From Salvia splendens (Eukaryota; Streptophyta; Magnoliopsida; Lamiales; Lamiaceae), in the NCBI RefSeq assembly GCF_004379255.2, contig NC_056033.1, positions 24,668,209 through 24,732,208 on the forward strand: a DNA stretch of 64,000 bases. The letters run 5' to 3'. The number at the start of each line of letters is the position of its first letter. The first letter of the stretch is position 1. The notes below the pieces were generated by a model that was not told the origin of the DNA, searched no databases, and was given only the letters and a program-made list of their open reading frames with translations. A program made the position numbers and the translations under genes. This document shows positions 33,598 through 44,135 of the stretch, in pieces.

Positions 33598-33659
33598 CCT
33601 AAACCCTTTATCCTTAGCTAGGTGACCCATTTGGCGAAATCGAAGCCGGGCCCGGTGTT
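33572..33659. other. Unassigned segment, right part of the solo LTR 4 target
   Basis: 88 bp between solo LTR 4 and the Copia-B LTR. It contains one CCCTAAACCCT, too short to be telomeric. Its first 26 bp are also present inverted at 36913-36938. Confidence 0.4.
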
Positions 33660-33854
33660 TGTTAGAGTTTAGTATATTGGAAAAGCATCTTTCTTATGCA
33701 TGTATATGTGATAACTCTTTACCCATTTTTGACCATGCAAATGAGAAAGAATATTTTGTTACAATGTGTTTTGCTTATGTATGCTTATGTATTTATGAAA
33801 TGTTGAAATGTATTTTCCATTTAAATACATAGTTTAAGCAAAATGAGTCTAAGT

Positions 33855-34367
33855 CTTCTGCATAGTAGACGAGTTGTGAGCGGCATTCACAGTAGGTAAC
33901 TTGTCGGTTCTTGCAGAAGGAAAACTGTTTCACAACCTATATAGGCTTTGACTACCTGCTGTGAAAGGTTGCGACGTCAGTCCGAAAGTTTCCTTACCTA
34001 AGGAAATGAATGACGTCGGTGTGGTATAGCACTGAAAGGATCAAACAATGAGATAAGTCTTTCTTGGCTATTTACTGAAAGACGAGGTCTCGGTGATTGT
34101 CGTTTCTTAATCATTGTTGACATAACATTGAACATTCGATATTAATTGAAAACTACTTTGACTTATCAAATGGTGAGGGTATTTCGTTGCCCAAGAATCC
34201 TGATAGATTGGGTAATGATCATTAATGTCTAAGTGGTGCTAGTATTGTTATTGCAATGAATCGTGTGCTAGGAGAGGCTAGTGTGATAATATCCTCAAGA
34301 GGTGTTTAGAAAAAGATTTTATTATTTAGAAAACTGGTCAGTTGGAATTTATTCCATAAATAATAAA
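33855..34367 (+). other. Structured U3 segment of Copia-B
   Basis: H1 CTTCTGCA/TGCAGAAG, H3 CGACGTCA/TGACGTCG with inner TTTCCTT/AAGGAAA, H5 GAGAT/GTCTC around GTCTTT/AAAGAC, and H6 TTTATTATTTA/TAAATAATAAA. Copia-A forms the same helices from different bases, so several pairs have changed on both sides. Confidence 0.65.
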
Positions 34368-34674
34368 TAATGTTTCTAAACTAGATCACTCTTGAAAAAA
34401 AAAATTAATTAATAAAAGTCAGATAACAAACTTGATATTAATTAATGGATATTTAGATCTTAAACACAGGAAATGATTTAACTAAAAAGGAAGTCCCGGA
34501 ATACTCGTAATTTCGGTTTGGACGGGCAGTCAATGTTATATCTATAGTGGATGATAATAATATTTAAGTTTGGGCTTGAATTAAATTACTTTTAATTTAA
34601 TTACTGAAAGCTTGAACTGTGGCTCATTCCAATCCTCCACGGATCCCTGGTCTGACCCAAAATAATTAACTTAA

Positions 34675-34682
34675 TATAAAAG
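34675..34682 (+). promoter_or_regulatory. TATA box of the Copia-B 5' LTR
   Basis: TATAAAAG followed by GGAGAAG, aligned with the Copia-A TATA box and with TATATAAAAG in the second Copia-B LTR. Confidence 0.65.
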
Positions 34683-35075
34683 GGAGAAGAAGAGAAGAAC
34701 GACGTATAATTAATTATAATTTCTCAATCTCCACGTTTTGAGAGAGAGCAAAATATCGACATATTCAAAATTAGGTTCCAGATTTCTGTCTTCAATTCTT
34801 CTCCAGCTTTTGAGGATTTGACAAGCTTTGCCCATACAAAGGTCAATTCCGAATTAAAGGGAATATATCAGAAGATCCGTGGTTGAGATCAATTGAAGAA
34901 TGTGATAGAATTCAACTCTTGAATTCTTATAGTATGTTGTTATTAATTCCATATATTCAATATGATCTGTGATTATATGCTTATGAACATGTTTCTAGTT
35001 TACAATTTGAAGAAGCATGTTTAGATGTAAATTTTTTAATCAAACTAAATAGATTTCCGCTGCAAAACTAAAAAT

Positions 35076-35087
35076 TGGTATCAGAGC
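35076..35087 (+). other. Primer binding site, initiator Met tRNA type
   Basis: TGGTATCAGAGC directly after the Copia-B LTR, followed by a leader that resembles Copia-A (GGCTCTGATT). Confidence 0.88.
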
Positions 35088-35461
35088 CAGGTTTTTAGGC
35101 TCTGATTGTTTGATTTACTAAGTGCTTGATTGTATGAATAACATGTTTATTGTTTTCAATGCATGTTTTAAGAGTTTGATTAATTCATTGTTGAACTTTG
35201 AACTGTTAAACAAGAGCATTGCAAACATTCGAATTAGGGTTGTTATGTCACTCGGGGCCATAGAACAGCTCCTGAATTCGAAATTTGGAGACTTGGTTGT
35301 GTCCTACGAATTTATACCTATGGCTGGACAATCATGTGACTTCAAGCTCATGGCTGATCAATAATTCATGCAAACGTCAATTGTTGGCCGTCTAAGGCTG
35401 AGAGCAGCCCCATGTCACGAACCTTCATAGGAGATTTCAATGGAAATTCAGTAGGAGCTAC
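35088..35461 (+). other. Copia-B leader, proximal part
   Basis: Leader sequence with weak similarity to 15937-16070. A short frame is open at 35122-35364 but looks like chance. It stops at about 35461, where a patchwork of foreign LTR fragments begins. Confidence 0.6.
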
Positions 35462-35537
35462 TGATGCACTTTTTAATAGCACTATAAATACCCGCAAGTA
35501 CCAGATATAGATCACGGGGAAAACAATCACAGACTGG
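35462..35537 (-). repeat. Gypsy-L LTR terminal fragment (76 bp)
   Basis: Begins TGATGCACTTTTT like 4197 and follows that LTR end, with an internal deletion, to GGGGAAAACAATCACAGACTG. Minus orientation. Truncated at the next LTR piece. Confidence 0.75.
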
Positions 35538-36039
35538 TGATGAGGCTCGTTTCATGCATGTGTTCTGTAGTAAAACTTCATCAAATTTTGAGCCAGGTGT
35601 GTGTGAAATCTGTCATTTTCAGAAGAAAGAGCCAAATTGCTGCACAAACGGGTCAAGTTGGAACAAAATTACATGCAGCGGGAACACCAATTCGAAGACT
35701 GATGTGCTGTACAAGAAAAATCCCCAAGAGAAAAGAGCAGAACAAACTTTTCAGAGACCAAATGCCATAGGGATACAGACCTCACACCTTCCTATTAATG
35801 GACATAGAGAACGAGGAAGGAGGCAGCTCTTCAACCGGGAACGCTCATTAGTTTTCAGCTCTCTTCTAGACCTGGAATTGGGAGTTCTCCACACTTCATC
35901 TTCCTGTTTTCATCACACACACTTGGTATTGCTCTAGTTTAGTTGGCGTTTTGGTGTTGGTATTTAGTTTTAATCTTTCGGTTTTGTTATTCCACTCCGA
36001 GAAGGGGTGATGAAACAATTTCCTGTTTTCGTAGTTCAT
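35538..36039 (+). repeat. Gypsy-M LTR fragment (5' 502 bp)
   Basis: Starts TGATGAGGCTCG and parallels the minus-strand Gypsy-M LTR at 14489-13947 plus the first bases beyond its nested insertion. Ends abruptly at the Gypsy-A LTR start. Confidence 0.75.
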
Positions 36040-36912
36040 TGATAAGGCTAATTTCATGCATTGATTAAGGGGTTAAATTAATGCATTTGCGGGATCTAAC
36101 ACATGTTTTAAGCCAGGTGTGAAGAAGGTTTCGCCAGGTCCAGGAAGAAAGAAGGACATTTGCATGGCGCAGGGAAATGGCGATAAAAGTGAGCATTGTG
36201 GAGAAAATGACTAGACGGAGGAGATCACGAAGCTGAAGGACAGAATGGAGATTTCAGCGAAGGCTTCTAGAAGATCAAACCCACACCTATATAAGGGAGG
36301 GAGCATGCAATTCAAGGAGGACTTTTTTTGGGTGGCTGGTTTTTTGCTCTCTTAGCTCACTTATTTCTACACACTAGGGGGGATGTCCGGGAACTTATAG
36401 GGAATTTCTGGGTTCGCTTTCAATTTCTGTTTATTGTTGGGTAATACCGTCCTCACGGAGGGCGAAGATACAATTATTTGCTTTTGTTTTATTTTGCAGT
36501 CGTGAATTTCACCGAGCTTTGCTGTTCGAAGCTCGACTCTGTTTTTCTGTTGGTTAATCGTGATTAATACAATTTTTGTTTTCTGATATGGTGATGTTTA
36601 ATTTGAGTATGGAAGATGTTTTATTTATGAGTTTGTAGTTATTTACTCGATTGGATGTTTTCGCGTTTGCTTGTTAAATTGGAGTAGAATCGTTGAGGAT
36701 TGTTGTTGATCGGAATAGATTTGCTGAATTGGAGTTTATGGAGTTGATTTTGGTTGTAGTTGGGTTCGGATTGCTTGGATTCGGAGTAGATTGAGCATCC
36801 GACGTGTGGATCTGAAATAGAGTAGTTGAAGTTTGATGCCTAGTTTTCGTGTTTTCGTTTCATTCCGTCTAGTATATGTAGATCTGTTTTATTTCCGGCT
36901 ACTTGCAAGTTT
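36040..36912 (+). repeat. Gypsy-A LTR, 5' 873 bp
   Basis: Starts TGATAAGGCTAATTTC and follows the complete solo LTR at 52145-53105, including the TATATAAG TATA box (36288-36295). It breaks near 36912. Together with the 32-bp LTR end at 44001-44032 it could be what is left of the 5' LTR of the Gypsy-A element to the right. Confidence 0.85.
36288..36295 (+). promoter_or_regulatory. TATA box of the Gypsy-A LTR
   Basis: CCTATATAAGG, matched by CCTATATAAGG at 52392-52402 in the solo LTR. Confidence 0.65.
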
Positions 36913-37203
36913 GATAAAGCATTTTGCAAATGATGAGGATGCCTGTAATAACCGCTCATTTAAAACACCCTTTAGTGGTGTTAATTTTCAAAATAAAGAT
37001 TTACCACCCCTAATCTCGTTGTTTAACAGGAACTCACTGCCTTACCGAGACTTAATGTCACTAATTCACAAACCGAAAGTGTATGTAATAAGCAATCAAA
37101 AGTTAATACAATTTATTGAATAAGAAAGGATATAGAAAACAAACATAGAAAAAAAAGGGAACGACGATATTTGTTTTATTTCGAACTAAGGGTGCTCGAA
37201 AGG
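36913..37203 (+). repeat. Right arm of the inverted duplication (Gypsy-T LTR start plus flank)
   Basis: Inverted copy of 33308-33597: 30 bp of flank, the GGATGCC junction and the first 260 bp of a Gypsy-T LTR (TGTAATAACC...). It is embedded between a broken Gypsy-A LTR and Copia-B leader sequence. Confidence 0.85.
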
Positions 37204-37299
37204 GTTAATTTCAAGATATAATTTAGAATAAGTTTTGAATAATCAATTTAATTTGATTGTCAAAAAATTTCATTTTTTAATTAAATTATGAATTAGTTG

Positions 37300-38350
37300 G
37301 ATATTTATCCTTATTTTATGGATTTGTATATATTTAATTATATCTAGATAAAACCTAGATAAATTTGGATAATAATAATTATTTTTATTTTGTCTTATGG
37401 GTTTATATAGATTAATTCTATGAAAATAAATCCTAGATAGACATAAATATTTAATTATATTTGGATTTTATCCTTATTTTATGAGTTTGATAGATTTGAT
37501 TCTATCTAGATAAATCCTAGATAAATTTGGATAATAATTAATTTTATTGTCTTATGGATTTATATAGATTTAATTCTATGTGTATAAATCTTAGATAGAC
37601 TAAGATAAACATTAGTTAAGTTTATCCATATCTTGTAGATATTGATAGATTTATATCTATCTAAAATATATCTTAGTAGATTTGGATATTAAAATCCATG
37701 TTTATCTTTATCTTGTGGATATGTATAGATTTATTCTATTAAGAAAATATCCCTGTGATTTAGATAATTAAGTTTATCTATATCTTATAGATATTGATAG
37801 ATTCATATCTATCTAGAATATATATTAGTAAATTTAGATAATTATTAATCCAGTATTATATTATCTTTGGATTTAAGATAGATTTAGTTCTATCTTAAAT
37901 CCTGTTTGAATTAAATTAATATTAATTCTAGATTATCTTAATTTTATGGATATAAATAGATTTATTTCTATTTAGAAAATATCCTAGATAAATTTGGATA
38001 AAGATAATAAGAGATAATCCTTTTCTAATTGGTTTTTGATAAAATTTTATCTAGAATAAATCCTAATAGATATGATATATTCTAGGTTCTTATTCTAAAT
38101 AATCTAAGATTTCTTTAAATCTTGGAATGATTGAGTTTTATCTTTATCTTATGGATTTGGAGAAATTTGTTTTCATCCTGAAATATCCTGGTATGATTTA
38201 GATAAGGATAATCCAAGGTCAGTTTTATCTTGAATTTTGGATTTGGTTATTCTTATAAAATCTAGAATAATCTTAAATGGATTTAGATAGATTCAACTCT
38301 ATCTAGATAAATCCTAAATTAATTTGGATAGTCATTATCCAAGATAAATT
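37300..38350 (+). repeat. Degenerate tandem array, period about 80 bp, in Copia-B leader
   Basis: A unit with CTTAT(T)TTATGGATTT, TATAGATTTATTCTAT, and CCTAGATAAATTTGGATAAT recurs. Unit starts are near 37311, 37394, 37474, 37551, 37630, 37710, 37782, 37863 and 37940, with weaker ones to about 38147. The region is over 75 percent A+T and has no ORF. It occupies the place where Copia-A also has an AT-rich leader, but no array is evident there. Confidence 0.7.
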
Positions 38351-39142
38351 TATCAAATCTGAAATTCATATTTTGGATAAGATAAGGAATTAATTATTTA
38401 TTTAAATCTCCCTAGATTTATTAAATAATTTCAATAATTATCCAGTGTGATTAATCACCATGAATTAAATGGATTTATCTATTTATTTGGTGTTAATATG
38501 TTTTAAGTGGATTATCTGCCTTATCTACTTATGTGATAATTATGCAAAAGCCATATTTAAAATGACTAAGCGATAATTACAACAATGTGTTGTATATGGT
38601 CTCCATAAATCGGTCTATATATGAAGCAGTTTCTAACATTATCGTGAACCCACCTTAGTGGGAGCAATAATCCTACGAAATAGCAAGTTCATAAGATTAG
38701 ACTTCTTTATAGTAGGTTGCTTAAACTAGAAGCTTGTTTCTAATATTATCGCTACCCACCCTAGTGGGAGCCATAATCCTACGAAATTGCAAGTTCGTAT
38801 GTTTAAGCATATTTATAAGATAGCTATGGAATTTTGTTAGTGGCGTACGACCTTCCCTAGAAGGAGCATCAAAACAGAAATGTAATTCCTAGATGCAAAT
38901 ATTTATGGTAAATGCTTAGGCAATATTTGGCGGCCATGCCACCTTAGTGGTCTCTGGACTATCCGTCGGTATTGTGACCAGGAAATTGTTGGAATCCGAA
39001 TTTGTATGACCTCCCTAGAGGCGTACTTATTTTGGTTTTCACGGTTGTGAGATACATAAATTGTTTTGTGGTTGTTTGCGATTATGTATTAAACATAGTA
39101 TGTGATAAATAGTTTTATTTCTTCTCAGCCTAATTCTTAATA
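38351..39142 (+). other. Copia-B distal leader
   Basis: AT-rich leader holding a duplicated unit (units at about 38633-38698 and 38739-38803, 107 bp apart) with TAATATTATCG, ATAATCCTACGAAAT and AAGTTC, shared with the Copia-A leader at 17277-17440. Five short hairpins lie between 38649 and 39021. Gag starts just after. Confidence 0.7.
38649..39021 (+). other. Series of five hairpins with a CYTA loop
   Basis: Stem/loop/stem: CCCAC-CTTA-GTGGG (38649-38662), CCCAC-CCTA-GTGGG (38755-38768), CCTTC-CCTA-GAAGG (38851-38864), CCAC-CTTA-GTGG (38939-38950) and CCTC-CCTA-GAGG (39010-39021). The stems differ while the four-base loop stays CYTA, as expected for selected RNA structure. Confidence 0.6.
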
Positions 39143-39780
39143 ATGTCCGCGAACCTTAAAGAAATCAAACTCGAAGGCCAAAATTATGTAGACTGGAAAT
39201 ATTAAATGAATAAGATTCTCATTGCTGAAAACTTAAAGTTTGTACTCACTAATTCATGTCCTCCATTTTCTCGACAAAATTCTACAAAGAAAGTTTGAGA
39301 ATGCATTTTATGCATGTACTCGATAAGTTCTTTGAGGAAGAAGGTTAAACTACTTTCTTTTAAGTAGTGAGATAAGTCTTGGTTTATACCGATGATAAAG
39401 GAATATCCAATGAGGACGTTGTCCAGATTCTACTGGAACTTCCAAAAGAGATAGAAAGTTTTGATGAATCTTCTGATTCAGTTACTCAAATAGTTTCTAC
39501 ACTCAGTTCATCGCCAAATGTAATAGGAAGTGATTATATGAAGGTTGTTACTGAAAAGTTGAAAACCTTTGGCATTATATTCACTTTATTACTATTGGAG
39601 GAAGATAACATGATACTTGACGAATTCATTAAGGTTGTATCTTCCTATGTCTTAGTTCAATCGAACAGAAGACTAGCAATGGAAAGAGGGAAGAGCTGAA
39701 TTGTCATCAATGCATGCTGAAAGCAAGAAAGGCAAGAAAAATTTGGTGAAAAGGCAAAGAGAAGATGCATTGTAAGTCGG
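39143..39780 (+). pseudogene. Copia-B gag remnant
   Basis: Starts ATGTCCGCGAACC, giving MSANLKEIKLEGQNYVDWKY, a typical copia gag N-terminus (DUF4219/UBN2-like), then an in-frame TAA. Later parts are in shifting frames: 39379-39699 is open for 106 codons, but its match to gag is not evident. A Lys/Gly-rich stretch near 39720-39760 may be the linker before the lost zinc knuckle. Confidence 0.7.
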
Positions 39781-42460
39781 ATTGACCTCTTATATAGATG
39801 GACAATGACTTAGATAACAGTGCAACTTCTAAAGGAAAGATCTACATCTAGTTGGGCAGTTGTTGCACTGGGAGCTATTTATTTATGCCCACTTTATTGT
39901 TTTGTTTTGATGTTAGAGATTTTATTTTATTGGTACAGTCTTGTTTAGAATGAATTTATATTCAGTTCCTAAACTCATTTATAATTCTAGGATGTTCAAT
40001 TTCATTTTATAATGCTTGCATTATTGAGGAATGTGGATCGAATATCTATCATAGTACCATAGAAAAACAAATTATACATCATAGTATCTAAACAATATAA
40101 TTGCAAAAAGATTGAGTTTAACACGACAGTTCAACTTCTTAAACAATGAATGATAAAGTATTTATGGTACTTAAACATTAGGCCAAGAAAGTACTTAGTA
40201 ATTGTTCAAACTAATTTTGTCTAACTCAAGTGACTATCAAGATTTTAACAACTTATTTGTTAAATAGCTTAAAGGTCAAGTAAGTCTGGTTGATGCACTA
40301 TAAGTTAGAATCCTTTGGTGGTTCAAGGGATTCAGAATACTTATAGAGATGCAACATAGAAAGACTAGTAAGTCTCAATGGTTTACACCATAGGAGACGA
40401 GCAAATGAGTTAAGATCAGTAGTGGGAGTTAAATTCTAGTTGACTACTCCAAGCATTCTTCTAAAGAATGGGATAGTCATATAAGAAGATATCGAAGTCT
40501 CTCGAAGACAAGTTCGATAAGTGAACAGTTTTACTCAATAACACCTTATCATTGATGGGATATACGTTGGAAACAATGAGTTATACCTTAAAGAAACTAC
40601 CATAACATCAGTACCTTCTACAACACGCGAGTTGTGGACTAGAGGCAAGTCCAGTCCAGTACATCACAAGGTGTGGAGTTATTCCAACACATGTTTTGGA
40701 AAAGGTATCCAAGTAATTGGAGTTATGTACTGATGTATGTTTTAAGGTTGTCCTAAATGATAGAAAATGTACAGGTTCTATAATCTTCACGACAAGATAT
40801 GTGTTTGTTTACACGAATACTAGATTTTTTGATGAAGATTATAAGGAGAACTACAAGCCTAACAAACATGATAATTCTCAAGATAATGAGAACATCTATT
40901 TTCCATCTTAACCAAGTAGTCATACCATTAGAAACTTATTCACTAAGAAAATCAACGTTTGTACCTAAGATTGTAAGAGTCATGTCGTAGTGGGAGCGTT
41001 CTTTGCGGACATAATAAGTTCATGGGTCTAAAAGAGTCTTGAGACTCAGTCTTAGATCAACTTGAACATTATCCCTGTAACTACAAGGACGCAATGACTT
41101 ATTCAGATAATCATTCTTGATAAGATGATAGATTCTGAATAACAATCTTAAATAGAAAAGAATGTTTGCAAGACTTGCGATACTACCCATAGACTATTTC
41201 AGTCAGTGGGAGCTAGTGGACTTGTAAGTGTAAGCATGGATCTCAAAAGGTTAGAATAATGGCAAAGGGTTATACCCAGAGAGAATTATATTCTCGCCTG
41301 CCATTTTTGCCTAAGTCGATCTGTATATTGTCTATTGTAGCCTACATAAATTAGGATGTATGTACTATGATTGTCAAGACAGATTTCTTTAAGTAGAAGT
41401 GTTGAGGAGATCATCTGCATGGAACATCTAAATGGTTATGTAATACAGGGCAAGAAAGTTGAAAGTGCACTATATTTTGTATACTTGGTACTCTACGATG
41501 ATGACATCTATAAAAGTTGATAAACAACTAAGAGGGTTATCTAGCTTAGGAAACTGGTCGTCTACCCAGTTTAAGGATGATGGATTTAAGATAATCTAGT
41601 TACATTCTAAGCATCAGTGTCATTAGACTGCTAGACAAAGAATGTATGTTTTCTTAAAGAATCCTACATCTACATAATACTTAGACACTTTAGCATTGAA
41701 AATTCCAAGAAAAGGTTTTTCTTTTTCTAGACGGAATTATTTTGTCTCTAGTCAAGTGTTTTTCGACATTGAATGAGATCAAGAAGAATGAGACAAGTTC
41801 CATAAATGGAAGTCTTATATATGCTATTATGTGTATTAAGTTAGATATTAGCTTTGCCGTTGGCATAGAAGCATGATATCATTTTAACCATGGCCAAGGA
41901 CATTGGATTGGGTAAAGAATATACTATAGTACTTGAAGAAGACTAAACGGTATGCTCTAGTTTACCAGACATCCATGTTATGTCCTTTAGGTTACATCGA
42001 CTCGATTTTATAATTGATTGATGATCAAGTTATCCTCTGACTATGTGTTAACGTTAGGAGTTGAAAATTGAGTCAAGAAGGAGTGTGATTACATCACAGA
42101 CTCTATCATGAAAATACAAGTGTGGTTTCATCAGAAACTACTAAGGTAGTTGCTAATCTCAGTAACTTCCTAATAGCTTTGACCGTGATTCCGAGTATGC
42201 GTATGAGTATTATATTTTGTTATAATTACTCTAGTCATATGTCTAACTCAAGGGAAACACGAGCTGATGAAGCTAAACAATCACATATAGCGGAAGTATG
42301 AAATTAATTAAGGAAAAGTGCTCAGCGAGACATTATGGGTACCAAGATATCATCAGAGAACAACCGGGCAGAATTTTTTTTACAAAATGCCTATATGGTA
42401 ACATGATTTACACATGAGGTGAAAAGTATGGTAGTTCGATGTATCATGGTTCGAGACATG
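39781..42460 (+). pseudogene. Copia-B pol remnant, heavily decayed
   Basis: Only DNA-level similarity to Copia-A pol survives. 40610-40900 follows the integrase C-terminal region (GAGTTGTGGACTAGAGGCAA). 41240-41460 follows RT (GCAAAGGGTTATACCCAGAG, ATGGAACATC). 41810-42010 follows the RT-RNase H connection (GGCCAAGGACATTGGATTG). 42270-42380 follows the RNase H end. Stops and indels occur every few dozen bases, and 39800-40600 is barely recognisable. It is much older than either Copia-A copy. Confidence 0.75.
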
Positions 42461-42470
42461 CTTAGAGTAT

Positions 42471-42530
42471 AAGTGAGAGAGTTTTGGTAGTGAGTATACT
42501 CGAAAGCATGATTTTGAGTATAAGTGGGAG
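42471..42530 (+). promoter_or_regulatory. Duplicated polypurine tract of Copia-B
   Basis: AAGTGAGAGA at 42471-42480 and AAGTGGGAGA at 42521-42530, 50 bp apart. Each is followed by an LTR-start-like sequence with GTATACT(C)GAAA-GCAT. It is the same design as in Copia-A, with a shorter unit. Confidence 0.7.
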
Positions 42531-42532
42531 AT

Positions 42533-44000
42533 TGTTAGGATTGGTATACTGAAAAGCATATTTCGAGCATGTTGCACAAATAGAATTTCTTGTATACAAT
42601 AAACTCTACAATCCCCTTTTAACCCAAGGCGAGAAGAATTAATTTTATCGCATTGGTGTTTGCTTATGCATTTATAAGATGTTTCTCAAACATTTAAATG
42701 TATAAGAAGCAAATAAGTCTAATTCTTCTGCATAGTAGACTGGTCATTAACGACGTTCACAGAAGGTGACACAGTCGGTCCTTTGTAGAAGAGAAATAGA
42801 ATTTCACAATCTAGATAGGCTTTGGCTACCTATCGTGAAAGGTTGCAGTGTCAGTCCGCATGTTTCCTTACCTTAGGAAATAAACGACACTGGTGTGGTA
42901 TAGCACTGAAGGATCTAACAGTTGAGATAAGTCTTTCTTGCTATTTACTGAAAGACGAGGTCTCGGTGATTGTTATTTCTTAATCATTGTTGATATAACA
43001 TTGAGCATATGATATTGATTATGCACTACTTTGATTTATCGAATGGTGAGGATTTTTCGCAATCCAAGAATCCTGATATCTTGGGTAGTGGTGATTAATG
43101 TCTAGAGGTGCTAGTATTGTTATTGCAATGAATCGTGTGCTGGGTAAGTCCAATTTGATAATATCCTCAAGAGGTGTTCGAAAAAGGTTTTATTATTCAG
43201 AAACCCGGCCGGTTGGAATTTATTCCTGAATAATAAATAAAGATTTTGAACTAGACAACTCTTGGAAAAAGATATTAATTAATTAAAGTCAAATAGCAGG
43301 CTTAAATTAATTAATGGATATTTATATCTTAAACACGGGAAATAATAAATTAAAGAGGTAAATTCTGGAATACTCGTAATTTGGGATTGGACGGGTAGTT
43401 AATATTATTTTACTATAGTGGGTGATAATAATATTCTGTTGGACTTGTATTAACTTGGGGCTCAATTTAATTAGTAAAAGTCCAACAGGTTTGGCCCAAG
43501 TCCAACCTCCATGGATCCCTAATCTGACCCATAATAACTCTATATAAAAGGAGATTAGAAAGAAAATTAAGGGGGATTTTTACTCATAATTTCGTGCTCC
43601 CCTCTGGGAGTGGACGAAAAAATCAGTTCTTCACAGAACTCGAGTTCTGTCTCCTTTCTAATCAAGCCCTTTTCGATTCTGACAAGCTTTGCCCACCCAA
43701 AGATTGGATTCTGAGTTCGGGATACAGATTAGAAGGTTTGTGGTTGAGTACGAAGAACATCACGTGGAGAAGCCGCAAGCAATCGACGATTCTTTGGAGA
43801 ATCAGATCGGTAATTCTAATCCGTAGGAAATTCATGTTTTAGGTTTTAATTCCTTTTACATGATTTATGTGCATTCTAACATGATTTTTTGATTGTTAAC
43901 ATGTAGTTAATTAATCCTATAATCGGTCAAATAGATCTGTATGTATGATTTATTTGTGAATGCATGACTTCCGCTGTGCAAGGGGCTCCAAACCCCAACA
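42533..44000 (+). repeat. Copia-B LTR, 3' position (1468 bp)
   Basis: Starts TGTTAGGATTGG directly after the polypurine tract and ends CAAACCCCAACA. It carries the structured U3 (H1 42725-42732/42784-42791, H3 CAGTGTC/GACACTG at 42846-42852/42886-42892, H6 43189-43200/43226-43237) and TATATAAAAG at 43541-43550. Its right flank (AAAAG) does not match the left flank of the 5'-position LTR (GTGTT), so the two may not be ends of one simple insertion. Confidence 0.9.
43541..43550 (+). promoter_or_regulatory. TATA box of the Copia-B 3' LTR
   Basis: TATATAAAAG followed by GAGATTAG; aligns with 34675 and with the Copia-A TATA boxes. Confidence 0.65.
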
Positions 44001-44032
44001 AAAAGCACACACGGTATTCTTGTAGCACTTCA
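44001..44032 (+). repeat. Last 32 bp of the Gypsy-A 5' LTR
   Basis: Ends GTAGCACTTCA two bases before the PBS. It resembles the end of the Gypsy-A solo LTR (GCACGCACGAGCACTTTTG...CACTTCA at 53675-53721). The rest of the LTR is displaced or lost at the Copia-B LTR end. Confidence 0.75.
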
Positions 44033-44034
44033 AA

Positions 44035-44051
44035 TGGCGCCGTTGCCGGGG
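44035..44051 (+). other. Primer binding site, Asp tRNA type
   Basis: TGGCGCCGTTGCCGGGG, the classic Athila/Tat primer site complementary to the 3' end of Asp tRNA. It anchors the 5' end of the Gypsy-A internal region. Confidence 0.9.
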
Positions 44052-44135
44052 AGGGATGGCGTAGTTTATGATTTTGTTTAGAGATTTTGGCGTATATAGT
44101 TTTGATTTGTTTTTCTTTCTCTTTATTTGCAGTTT

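Larger units (their letters stand above)
33660..35074 (+). repeat. Copia-B LTR, 5' position (about 1415 bp)
   Basis: Starts TGTTAGAGTTTAG and is followed by a PBS, so it is a 5' LTR. The end is mutated (TGCAAAACTAAAAA instead of CCAACA). It keeps the structured U3: H1 33855-33862/33912-33919, H3 33972-33979/34011-34018, H6 34318-34328/34357-34367. It is clearly related to but diverged from Copia-A, and also quite diverged from the LTR at 42533-44000. Confidence 0.88.

Noticed and set aside
33595..33610. Telomere-like CCCTAAACCCT
   Set aside because: Fewer than two units, with no array around it; also the GGGTTAGGGTTAGG at 20045-20060 is a short chance run inside a solo LTR.
37311..38160. CRISPR-like or centromeric satellite array
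   Set aside because: Units are adjacent and degenerate with no unique spacers, about 80 bp rather than a typical 150-180 bp satellite; it fits a retroelement leader repeat.
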